From Hetaerina americana (lineage: Eukaryota > Arthropoda > Insecta > Odonata > Calopterygidae): a stretch of 64,000 nt of DNA. A program made the translations under genes and the position numbers. This document shows positions 14,976 to 26,780 of this stretch, piece by piece (positions within the stretch are counted from its first letter, which is position 1; every line of letters starts with the position of its first letter). The notes beneath the pieces are model-generated. The model saw only the letters and a list, made by a program, of their open reading frames with translations, was not told the origin of the DNA and did no database searches. The stretch lies in the NCBI GenBank assembly GCA_022747635.1, contig JAKTNV010000074.1, positions 1,559,001 through 1,623,000 on the forward strand, read 5' to 3'.

Positions 14976-17918
14976 GGCCCCTTCCGTTGACTACAAATTT
15001 GACGTGGTGGAAGGCCTTGTGCGTTCCGATGCCCCTAGGGCTGAGCTGGCGGGAGCAATCATAATTGCTCCTGGTAGGGTCACCCATGCCAGATAGGTCG
15101 AAGGTTAGGATCTAAACGAAAGGTCGCCCACGCAACGTCTGTTGCTCAGTGAGGCGGCTGCAAAGGCGTCGGGGATCGGCCCAAACGGCCTGTGTCGTGC
15201 CCGGTAGAGGGAGAGGCAAAGCTTCTGCGGTCATCACCCCACGAAACCATTGCAAAAGAAAACCGAAAGCAGCAGGACAGAAGACGCAGACCAAGGAGGC
15301 CAATTAATTCAAATAGGAACTTAAAATGTTAGGACAAGAAAGGTAGAGAATATAAAGTGAGAGATGAAAACAGGAAATATGAATATTTAAGGTTAGTGTG
15401 AATTGAGATGGAAGGATAGCGGAGATTTCTGGAGGGATAGTAATAAAATACTGTAATATACAGTGGCGGTGAAGAGAGGTGGTCATAATATTGAATAAAG
15501 AGGTATGGAGAAGTGTAGTCAGCATAGGACAGGCAGCGGATAAATATTACTAGCAGAGATAAAAGCAGAACCGACAAACTTGGTCATTGTTCAGGTATAC
15601 ATGCCACCGATCAACCATGAGGAGGAAGAGGTCGATACCTGTACAATCAGTTAGAGGTCATAATCGCGTGTTCCTGCATGGAAAAATTTAATAGCGATGA
15701 GGGGTTGGAATGCGACGATAAGCGAAGGAAGAGATGGTGATGAGGTGAGGGACTTTATGTACGAGGAATGACCGCGGGGAGAAAGCAATTCAGTACTCTA
15801 TAAGACAGGGAATAGTCATCACCAACACTCGGTTTAAACACCACGAATTGCGTGGGTATGCATGGAAAATACCAGCTGACTCAGAAAGGTATCAGTTAGA
15901 ATATACTTTTGTTAGGCACATAGTATTCAGGAACAGTATAATCAATCCTCACAGCTTCCCGGGACCGGATACGGACTCTGACCACGATTTAGTTGTTAAG
16001 AAGTGTATCGTCCGTTTCAAAGAGATAAGGCAGGGGCTCCGGATTAGGAAATGGAATGTAGAAACATTAAACGGATTGACGAGGAAGGAGTATCAGCAGG
16101 CTGTAGAGAAAATCATGGTAAATAGCTGAGTACTGTCGAGGAAAATGTAAATACATCAAAAAACTGACTATAAGAACCGTTAATGGAAAAACGACAAGGA
16201 AACCATGGATTACGTACGAGATGATCAAAAAGATGGATGAGAGATGGAAATGGAAGAATTTAAACAATGAATCAGGCAGAAATAAGTATTAAGAGTTAAA
16301 TAATTATTTGAGACTGGTGACAAATAAAGCAAAAGAAGCATGGTGAAAGACGCAGTGCGAGGATATGGAAAGTTTGCGGAGAAAGGGTGTAATTGTTGCG
16401 CTATACGGCTAGGTTAAATTATTAACCGGACGTAAGAAGGGAAGATCTGTGCTAGCAGTTAGAGATAAGTTCGGTTGGGAGAAACTTTGGACTGATTGGT
16501 AGCATCTATGAGTAAGGAATCTGGCCGAAAGACTTTGTGAGATGTGTGAGTTCCTATTCCGAAAAAGGTAAAGGCTACATCATGTGAGAACTAGAGAACA
16601 ATAACTCTGATTATCTATGCAGCTAAAGCGGTTCTCTGAATAATCAGCAAACGGATGGACAGTAAGGAAAATGATGATTTAGGGGATGTTCGGTTTGGGT
16701 TTAGGAAGGGGAGAAGCACGTGCGATTCCATTACAGTAATGAGATTACCTATCGCGAAGAATATAGAATACAATCACGATGTATTTACCTTTTTTGTAGA
16801 TTTTCAAAAGGCGTTTAGCAGAGTGAATTTGGAAGAACTAGTGAATATATTGCAGAAAATGGGAATATATTGCAGAGATAAGACGCCAATCCGAAACCTC
16901 TACATGTGACAGACTGTTTAAGTATGAGTGGGAAACAGAGAACCCGAATTGGCAGTGCTAGAAAGAGGTGCAATCCGTTCAGGGTTATCCATTATCACCG
17001 ATGCTGTTCAATGTATATGTGGAGGAAATGATTAAAGAGGCATTAGAAGTTATGGAGTTTGGAATGAAATTCGGCGGGGATTTCGTAAAATAAGTTACTT
17101 TTACAGATAAACAAGCTCTAGTTTTTTGGTCAGCCGAGGGGTTTCAAGCATTGCGGATTGATTTGGATATTCAGTGCGAAAGATATGGGATGAGAATCAA
17201 TATTAATAAAACAAAGGTTGTGCCATTTTTCATAATGAGAAGAAGTAAACTTAACATTTACATATGATGGCAAACACTTGAGTAGGTGGAACAGTTTGCC
17301 TATCAAATAAGTGTTTCTGGATCAAAATTGTCTGAGAAGGACAGAAAAGAATTGCACTAGGCAAAGAGGCTTTCACAAGGAGGGAGTTAATGAAAGGTAC
17401 ATTGAGTAAGGATGTTAAAAAAAGACTCAAGATGCTAAGAGAACTTTGATATGGAGCGTAGTTATGAAAGGCGCGGAACCGCGGGCAATGAAGCTGGGTG
17501 ATAGACGTGCATTGGAGGCTTTTGAAATGCGGGTGTGGATAAGAATGGAGAAGGTGAAATGGACAGAGAAGAAAACAAACGAGGACGTACTAGGTAGGGT
17601 GGGCGAGGAGAGGGGATTATTGGGAGAAATCCTAAGGAGGCAGGAAAAATTGATGAAGGGCGTATTGATCGGTAGTGGGGTGTTGAAGAATGTATTCGTA
17701 ATAGAGGGGAGAATGTTAGGCAAACGACGAAAGGGCAGGAACAGGATAGGGATATTGGACGGGATGAAGGGAGGAAGGAACTACACAGAGATGAACAACG
17801 ATATGATGTAGAATAGATTGCTACATTGTGTTTTGTTAGGAGTCACAAAATATTTATTTGATAGTTGTGTCCATTCAAAACCTCCCTTAGCTGGTAGATT
17901 ACTTAATAATAATAATTT
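14976..17918 (+). mobile_element. Nearly full-length but decayed RTE-like LINE (copy 1)
   Basis: The whole element is colinear with the better copy at 59-62 kb. The 5' leader starts with CTACAAATTTGACGTGGTGG and the 3' end carries AAAACCTCCCTTAGCTGGTAG followed by an AATAATAATAAT tail. One block of about 140 bases of the leader, just after GGCGTC near 15169, is cleanly missing compared with the other copies. No target duplication is obvious. Divergence is spread along the element, so it is an old insertion. Confidence 0.93.
15300..17811 (+). pseudogene. LINE endonuclease/reverse transcriptase, multiply broken
   Basis: The reading frame is split by many stops and shifts. Recognisable pieces include the end of the endonuclease (15848-16129, with DTDSDHDLVV), the reverse-transcriptase block FGFRKGRSTCDS with FVDFQKAFSRVNLEE (16655-16909), and the C-terminal WSVVMKGAEPRAMKL to EMNNDMM region ending at 17811. 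The usual FADD catalytic block is present only as a damaged stretch (around 17098-17115). It cannot make an active enzyme. Confidence 0.9.
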
Positions 17919-20744
17919 AATATGGACAGAAAACTATGGTAGACTTATTTTAGACCGAGATCCGCAATTTACACGGCACGTGGGAACGAAATATAATGGA
18001 GTTTAGGGCTTTATCAATTCCTTTAAAAAAAGTATTTGAAAGAACATTTTTTACTAAAATTAATTAATTTTCCTTAACCAGTACCTCATTTTTGTGAAAA
18101 TAAATATTAGTATGAAACATTTGGGTTTGAAAAAATTTCTGAGCCGTTAAAGTAAAATTCTAACCTTTAATAGCCAATCGAAATAGTCTAAATGTTACTC
18201 AGTGCCACTCAAATGAAGATGATATTAACTAGTAGGTACTATGTTTCACACTCAGTAGGTAGACTGAAGGATTAGTACTTATCGCACAAGGATATACTAA
18301 ATCAATGAACTTATGGAAAACCTGGAAAACTGATTGGGCTCATATCTAAATGAGCACATATTCTACACATAAAACAAAAATTAGAGTTTACTAAGATACA
18401 GTGGTTCAATTTTTGCAAACACTAAAAAGAAGAAAGCGCTGGGAGACGAGAGGAATATGAAAGTGTTTTTATAGAGCTTCAATCACAAATAATGTGTAGT
18501 GATGCTTTGAAAATAGAGCGTTAAAAGCCATAAATTAGAGGCTGAGAGATCTTTCATCAAGCCTTTTTGTGTATATAATTATCTTCCGAGTATTCAACTA
18601 TTTATAATCACTATGAAGGACGCCATATCATATTTAACGAGTCACTAAACAATGATCCCCCCGCATAAAGTTTTATTTCCTAAGGGGTTAAGATTATAAT
18701 TAATGCTCTCGCTTGAATTTTAATCGATGCGAACGAAGTAGGGAAATAAATATAGTCCACCAGAACACCGATACCGTAATTACGACCTAAGTGAGCGCAT
18801 TTGAGGCACATAAAAAACGTAGCGCGTGCGCCTTTTGGTTATGAACGGTAGCGATAAAAATGAAGCGAGTCCGGATACAGACTCCCATCTCCCCAACCCC
18901 AGCGCTCACCTTCAGCTCCACACCCGCGGCAAACACTTCCCTCCTGCGGCCTGCGAATGAATAACCCTCTCTCCTTCCACGCCAGAAATCAACTGCAGCG
19001 CTTCTCTGTGGAGCAGGTGCTACCTCGTGGCTGTTAAATAGGTATCAGGAAGGAGGAGATGGGGGATAAGGAAACAGGTGGTGAGAGGAAGAAGAAGTTT
19101 TCGCGGCGTATATATGGTGCATAACTTGATACACTGAGTGAGGGGTAGGATGGAGAAAGCTCGACGTTAAAGCTAAAATATATGGGGGCGATTGAGAAAC
19201 ACCTACGCGATAGTAAAGGCCAGCTAGACTAAAATCTTTCTTTTGCAGAGCGTGATGGCAGGAGAAGAGAGGTGGAAAGTGAAGCAAATGAAAAGCCCAC
19301 ATGCTCCTTTCGCTATTTATTAGATATAAATGTCTAGAATTTAGACACATGCAATTACCGCGACACGACACGCATTAGAAAAACTAATTGAAGCATGAAA
19401 ATTTGAGAAGAAAATACATGCACTGGAAGTATGGTAAAATATTCCGGCATTAAATCCGAATTTGATTTCAGATAGTTTCACCCATAAAAAATTTTGAATC
19501 TAATCATAATCATATAGATTTTTACATGGTATGTTAAGTTATTACAAACACTTAACTATTGAAACGACTACTCTGGTTTCATTGAAATCATGGAAAACGC
19601 AACGGAAAGTATCGACATCCTACAAATTGTAATTGAACGATTTTATTTGCGATATGAATTAGAAAAAAAGTGCCAGTTTCTCGAGAAATAATGAACTGCT
19701 TACGGAATGGTACTTTGCGAAAAAAATTTAAGAGTACAAAAAAAATAACAATGGAGAGGGGTTTTTGAACAACGACGTATTCTTAATGGCTTCAGTTTAT
19801 TGCAGGTATCATATGTCGCAGGGTTTATACCATATTATACTTTTAATTCAATTTTTAATGTTCTCAAAAGCAAGGGAAAAAGATTTAACTTTCATTCATA
19901 TTAATAATGCTTCAACTGTAAATCAATAAATGTTCCTAAAAAGTAGTAAGTATTCATCAGTAGACTCCTACATAGTCTCGTAGTGAAATTAGTTGAATAA
20001 TAATTACCATTTACATGTATTTGGGGCGCAGCCTATATAGTGCTACTTTCCTATCATTATGAATTTATGCCTTTCATGATCGATTCAAATTGGAGCGATA
20101 TATTCATAATATAGTCCATATAGTATACAAAATACACTAGCAAGACAAATCTCAGTTGTCAAAGTGGACGTATCTATTTGATGCACCCTCTGCATATTTC
20201 ATCTCCCCATAATTAGAGGAGTGCACGGTTTTTCGGGCGGTGATCGGAATTAATTCTTTCGTGAGAGGGAAATCATGCATGGGCATACACCTGGTACTCA
20301 TGGCTTGAAATGGAGTAATACACCAGAACAACAATAATTCAAATATGCATCGTAGTCAACAATGAGTATTTATGGGAACTAATTAGATCCGGTAAGGGGG
20401 ACGTACCATGAATGAATGCTGGATATGTTCAAACGAATTAATTTTATTGAGTTCTTGAGGCGAGGATCTCGATTTACTTGCGTATATTCGTTCATTACGA
20501 TATACTTAATTGAGCATCTTCGAAACATTTTTAGCCAAAATGTTGAAAATATCTCTTCCCATATCGTGATCTCACAGGCACTTGAGGGCAGAACAACAAT
20601 TAGTTCCATCCGATCAGTGCATTCAAATGACTCATGAAAATTTACATAGAGCCAGTCAGTTGTGATCATTTTTATACTAATACTAATGGATATAATAGGA
20701 CATTATTTAGGATGGCCAGAAATACGTTAAACTCATATTGAGAG
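17919..20744. other. Gene-free DNA with a GC-richer pyrimidine/purine block
   Basis: No gene is recognised. Around 18770-19100 the sequence is GC-richer, with a C-rich plus strand (18890-18980) that turns purine-rich (19048-19100). Open frames at 20152-20669 on both strands overlap each other and match nothing I know. Confidence 0.45.
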
Positions 20745-21095
20745 CTATGAAGCATCTTTAATATTTACAAAATACCACATTAATTGAAATGTTTGCCTAT
20801 AGAAAATAACTGGGCGAAAAAGAAAGATTGCGTTGAAAAAATACCAAGGAAGAAATTTATGAGCAAATTGAATAGAAAATGAGTAAAGATAAATAGAAAA
20901 GTAAAGGAAAAACATGAAGCGTGGTATTGCACGGTTCGGAAACTTGGCAATAAAACGACGATAGGTGTAGACTGGAGGCTTTCGAGATGTGAAAGTGGAG
21001 AGGAATGGAAAACTTATAACGGACTCAAAGAAACACAACGAAAAAGAACTTAGTATGATGGTGGGATACAGAACTTTTGGCAGAAAATATTAGAT
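20745..21095 (+). mobile_element. Decayed LINE fragment (C-terminal coding part)
   Basis: The words GCACGGTTCGGAAACTTGG, AGACTGGAGGCTTTCGAGATG and GTGGAGAGGAATGGAAAACT match, in order, the part of the 59-62 kb LINE that encodes YGAETWSLK to EKVKWTEKK. Upstream similarity extends back through AGATTGCGTTGAAAAAATA. No 5' leader and no 3' hairpin are present. It lies about 250 bases upstream of another LINE copy on the same strand, so the two may be separate insertions or a rearranged pair. Confidence 0.72.
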
Positions 21096-21341
21096 GCCTT
21101 TGCGTTAGATACACGCGTTATAGGGGCTCGATAATGGTTTCCGAGGGACCATAAGGTACTTTGACTGAACCCATTAGAGATCTTAGTATATCTGGAAAAA
21201 ATATCGATCTTAATAATGTTTTTGAGAGACAATTTTATTTTACCACAATTTATTTCCCTTATTTTACCAAACATTTCAAACTTGTACCGCACACGCCCAA
21301 TACCCTCTCATCCACTGCATAGTTATAAATCACAAACAAAA

Positions 21342-23921
21342 TCCCTCCCATGGACTGCAACCTTGACGTGTTGGAGGGTCTTGCTCCAAAGACACTGAGA
21401 GCTCACCAGACGAGAGCTTTGATAATTTATCCTGGAAGAGTCACACATTCCAGATTGGTCGAAGGGCAGGAGATAGCCCAAGGATAGTCCGCGCAGCGAC
21501 TGTTCCTTTGTGAGGCAGCGGCAAATGGCGTCTGACCCCAGATCCCCCAAATTCGAGGGATGGTGCCACGTTGAAAACACTTTTGAGGAAAGAAACGGGA
21601 AACCACTTTAGATATTTATGCCACGAACCAATAACGGAAAACATTATTAGAGTCTTTGCAACAGCAGTCCTCGTGACAACAGGAGCGGGAGAGGCAAACC
21701 TTCCACGGACGTCATCACACAAAATCCTTGCAATGGGGAACAGACAGTAGTAGAGAATGAAATAAAAGAGGGGAGAATAAGTTAGAACTGGGACCTGATA
21801 TGTTAGTATTATATTAGGAACAGGGAAATAGAAAATATGAAGCAGGAGAAGGAGAGAGGAAATAAAGATATTTTAGGCCTGTGCGAAGTGAGATGGAAGG
21901 ATAGCGGGGATAATTAAGTGATAGCTCTAGAGTAACATAGAGCAGAGGGAAAGATAGCAGAGGGTGGAAATAAGCTTAAGCAAAAAGGTAGGGAGAAGGG
22001 TGGTACATATTACGTATGCAACTGATGGAATATTGAAAGTAGAAGTAAATCCGGAGCCAAAGAACTATGTTATTATTTAGGTGCTTAACGTCTGATTCAA
22101 GATGAAACGAAAGGCGGAAGAGGAAATGGGATGTAGAAGCATAAACCTGGCTTAAAATAAAGAAGTGCCAGGGAAAATGGAAAACTTCATTAGCGAGGAC
22201 AGGGAGACGAGTATAGTATAAAAAATATGAAACGTGCCAAAAAGAAACATCAAAAGCTGCAAACAAAACCAGGATAACAATCTTTAAGAAAAGGTCAAGG
22301 TAACATAAACGGAAAATTATTAGGAATAAATACAAGAGAAAAAGAAAGAAAAAATATCAAAAGCATTAGGTACAAGAAAGTACAAAGAAATGAATGATAA
22401 TTTGAGGCGGGAAACAGAGCGGGAAAAGCGTGGTGCAATGCACAGAGTAGGATATGGAACATTAACAAAGGAAAGAAGATTGTGGAAGCAAAAGTTTTTA
22501 TGAGTTAATTCGTCATTAATGAGAAAAGAATTGGGTCGGAATAGTTCCTTACATTTGTTTTAGTTTCCATTCCAAAAAAGGAAGACAGCCATATCTTAGC
22601 TATATGGTAACTATGTACGTATACTGCATATATGGAAATTGGTCTTGCATTTCAAGCATCTCACTAGGTGCTTAGGATCACCAATAAGAGGATGTAGAGA
22701 TGGGCAAACGATTACTTTGGTGATGATCAGTTAGAGTCCAGGAAGAAGAGAGTTAAAGGTGATGCCATAAGAGTGATGAGGTCACTAATAGACGGATATA
22801 TCGAGTACAAAGAAAATAGATTATGAGATTTATTGACGATTAGAAGATAATCTATAGAGGATGTTGGGTAGAATACATGAAAGCGTTGTAGAAAATATGA
22901 GAATGCTTCAGCTTATTCGCACCTATGGACTATTAGTTAAGCGTGAATGTTGGATGCGAAGCCAAAATGGACAGTAATGGAAAGGGAGTTAATAGTGTTA
23001 TGTCCATTACTGCCGTACTTTCCCACTTGTAAGTGGAGACAATTAGAATTGAGAGAAGAGAAGAACTGAAGGAAAGAATGAGAATCTGCAGAGAGTTCAT
23101 AAAATCAGTTAGATGAGCGGATGGTCAAGCTTTAGTTAGTCAGTTAGCCAAGGCGTTGGAAGAATCGCTGAGTGCCTTCGAAAATCAGTATTGTCAGTAA
23201 GAGATGAGAATTGATGAAAACAATAAATGGTATAAAGAGTTTTGAGAATGAGTAAGGCAAAGTAAACTTTTAAAATAGGAGGGAAAAATTAGATCAGGTG
23301 GAACATTGTATCTATCTTGGATGACTTTTAGGCCAAAATTGTCATAGTAGGAACGTAAGAAGATTTGCACTAGTCAAAGAGACTTCCACAAGGATTAGGG
23401 ATGGATTAAAGGGACGTTGAGTAAGAATGTTAAGAAAGGGCTCGTTAAAACTTTGTTATGGAGCGCGGCTTTGTACTGCGCGGAAACATGGCCATTGAAG
23501 CAGAATGATAGGCGATGATTGTCGGATTTTGAAATTTGGGTGTGGCGAAGGGTGGAAAAGGTGAAGCGGACAGATTAGAAAACAAAGGAGGAAGTTTGAG
23601 GGAGGAGAGAGGATTGTCGGGAAAAATCCAAAGGAGCAGGAAAAGGGGTAGCAGAGTTCAATTGAATTTTAATTGACAATGGGATATTGTGGCCTACGAA
23701 GGAGAGGAAAAGGTTAGGTAAGTATGGAAGAGGTAAGAATAGGATAAGAAATATAAAGGAATGAAGTACCATATCCGCAATGGAATAAGGGCTGAATATT
23801 GGGTTGGATGTTGGTTTGCGTTTTGCTAGGAGGGGCAAGGAAATTATCATGGCGCCGTTGTGTAGTCTGTGCCCATCCAAAACCTACCTTAACTAGTAAA
23901 CCACGAATAAATATTAATAGC
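21342..23921 (+). mobile_element. Old RTE-like LINE (copy 2) with full leader and tail
   Basis: The leader CCCTCCCATGGACTGCAACC and the block GGGAAACCACTTTAG match the 59 kb copy, and the end carries CCAAAACCTACCTTAACTAG with an AT-rich tail. Unlike copy 1, the leader block after GGCGTC is retained, with an insertion near 21612-21660. Coding similarity is patchy: GTGCGAAGTGAGATGGAAGG (endonuclease), GTTAGTCAGTTAGCC (after the FADD region), and GCGCGGAAACATGGCC near 23478. No frame remains open over a whole domain. It is probably the oldest long copy in the window. Confidence 0.88.
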
Positions 23922-25223
23922 AAATTATCGACTGAGAATACCCTCTCTTGATGAATGCGAATATTTCAAATATCGGTGTTATGAACTTTCCTTCGGGTCA
24001 AGTTCAGTTTTGGTTAACCTAATGTCCACCCTGCATGTGACTGTGTTTTGAACTCCATCCTTGAATAACATGAAAACTTGAAGCATACAAGATAAACCAG
24101 AAGCAAACACGATGTTTGGGAGGAATAATACAATTGAAGAGTGTATTTAAAAATATTTTAATGCTATTTCCTCGTAGAACTATAAGTTATCTAAATGCAG
24201 GGAATGCACGACAAGATATTTTACTGAATATCACTTCAAGATTTAAATCATAAATATTTCAGAGTAATGAAAATTGGCATATTTCAGGATGATTATAATA
24301 AAATAACAGATATAATTCTTTCTCTTCTGAAAATGTTAACATTCTCTTTAAAAGATAAAATCTTTCCCCGAAGGACCCAACTGTAGAATATTCCATCGAG
24401 AGCTCTTCATCTTAACCGAGGACGCATTTTCCGCTGATTTAATTTCCTAAAGTCTTTTACAGTGTCTCTCCCAATTATTAAATTCTAGAAATTAATTTTT
24501 TTTTTGAGTTTTTAACAGGCGACGAATATAAATTTCTGTATTGATATTTTGAAAACTATGAGATCTTTATTCGCTTCAATAACAAAAACCATATTTAAGG
24601 TCCGTTAACACTTTATTTTGCCAATCACAACTTGACAAAATCCGCGGGTGTAGGATTATGTAATTCAAACACAAAGAGATTTGACGGACCATAGACGGAG
24701 CTAAAGCACATGCCTTCCTTCAATGGGCATTCCGTATAGCAGATGTTCGTCTGTGCAGAAAATTGGCTCATTAGGAGCAGCATTTTTTCACTGCTGCACA
24801 CGCACACACGACGGAACTTTTTTCACGTTCCTTTAAAGGTAGTCGGAACGTCGGGAGGGTGTGGAAGGAAGACTCGGGATAAAAAAAAGGAGAGAGGGAA
24901 TGTGACAAATTTAAATTCCTGAAAAGTATAAATCACGAGTTCCCTTTTAGCATCTCAACAGTCATTCTAAGAAGTGCTTAAAAACCTTCCTCTTCATGCC
25001 AGCCATTGAACAAAAAACATTCCAATCCCTCTCTTTTTCGGCCGCTTTTTCTATGTCCTATCCCTTCCATTCCCACGTCCTCTACATCGCCAAGCTTGAA
25101 AAACATTTCCTTTCGCACCACCGAGAAAGAGATGAGGGTAGTGGAAAAGGAGCGTTAAGAGAGACTTAGAATTAGAGGAAATAATAATTTGAAAAAATAT
25201 TAAAATTGCCCGTCACCCAAAGA

Positions 25224-25269
25224 GAATGGATGCCCTCTCATAGGGGAATGGATGCCCCGAATGAGAGGG
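25224..25269. repeat. Nested inverted and direct repeat (hairpin)
   Basis: CCCTCTCAT (25233-25241) pairs with ATGAGAGGG (25261-25269), and inside it GGGG (25243-25246) pairs with CCCC (25255-25258). The word GAATGGATGCCC is also directly repeated at 25224 and 25246. No flanking gene is present. Confidence 0.8.
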
Positions 25270-26084
25270 AAATGAAGAATGTAGATTAAAATTAGCGATG
25301 CCCCCGATATCGATGTTTTGTGATGAACATTAATTTACCAGATTGACGTGACACTTAAAAAAAGCATTATTTATAGCTCTCGCGATGTATGAAAGAAATA
25401 ATCCAAATATGAATCGTTTCATGTCGATGACTTAAAATTTTCTTACAATCACGCACGCTCCCGCTCACACTCTCTTGTTGAACGGTTTAAACCTCTAAAA
25501 TTACCTCCAATTTAGGCGAAAAATACTGGATGGCACGGTTAGTGTAAAATTTAAGTCAAATATGCCTATATGTGAATACACAGTAAGTTATTGATAATAA
25601 AGAATATTCGTCTGCAATCCTCGACGCTGAATACCTCATGATTTCTTTGGCAATTGGTCATAAATTTGAAACGAAGATCAAACGGTATATTTTATTTTCA
25701 ACCCGAAAAAAGTTCATAAAAGGAATTTTTGCTCAATAAGAATGTCACAATTTTTGTGGTAAAAAATCATAATTTTTAGACCTTTAACGATGCTTTTTCC
25801 ATTGGTATACCTTCAACGAAATGGTCAAAGAAAATTGCAACGCACTTCCACAAAACTACTAGTAAAACATCATTATAAAGTGCATAGGGAATCCATGAGG
25901 GAATCCAAGTTTGCTTGTTGACGGGGCATTATATGACAGTAGTTTCTGCGAGCGGACGGTAGGTCACACTTGTTTGGACGCATAAATAAAAATATTCAAA
26001 GCGCTCCGGCGTGCTCTTTGCCGTATTTTCTGCATAAGCACCCCACGTGTGCACCGGAAGTTACCCGACACATACATGCCAAGC

Positions 26085-26780
26085 GGTCGTGATGGAGGTA
26101 GAGAGAGAGAGCGCCTAGAAGTGACGCTTGTGATACTGGATGGATATAAAAGGGAAGAGAAATGAAAGAAGAAACAAAAAAAAAGTAGTGAGACCATTTC
26201 GAGTAATTTGGTTCTCTTTTCAGTCGCTTGGCGGCGTCACATGACTTCGAGTTACGCCCTCATTTGCCCTTTCTGCTTCATTTTGAATTTTGTTATTTTT
26301 TTCCCTTCCCTCTCACCTCTTCTCCCTTGAATTTTATTTCGGTTTTTCTGGATTCCTCATCACGCTCCGCCCACATTCCTTGTTCCCTTTCCCTTTCATC
26401 CCTCCTCGGCGGCCCCACCTTCCTCCCTCTCCCCTTACAGCCCTTCCTCATCCCCTCCCGCCCTCCTCTTATCCGCTCCTATTGTTACGAATCCTTATCC
26501 ATAAAAGGGTTGCGACGGTGGGACTTAATTCTGCAGCCCTATTTCAAAAGGAAGTGGAAACCCACGTGGGTTATAACGAGTGAGGGGCAATGGAAGGAAA
26601 CAAAGACTAGCGGTCGTGGAGGGGGGAAGGGACATAAGTATGGTTCCCGCCAAAATACATTAAACTCACCGCGCTCCTCGGAATGGCACCACCTCCCCTC
26701 CTCGCGAACAAAAGGAAGGGTTATTAAGCCGGGAAGCCGGAATATTACTAATTCTTTCCATATTTTGCCAATAAGTCCCT
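26085..26780. other. Purine-pyrimidine-purine block
   Basis: The plus strand goes from AG-rich (26090-26200) to strongly CT-rich (26235-26480) and back to AG-rich (26560-26740). GC content is above that of the flanks. A 184-codon frame spanning it starts at a TTG and is rich in Pro, Ser, Leu and Phe, so I read it as composition rather than a gene. A promoter or other accessible region is possible but unproven. Confidence 0.4.
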
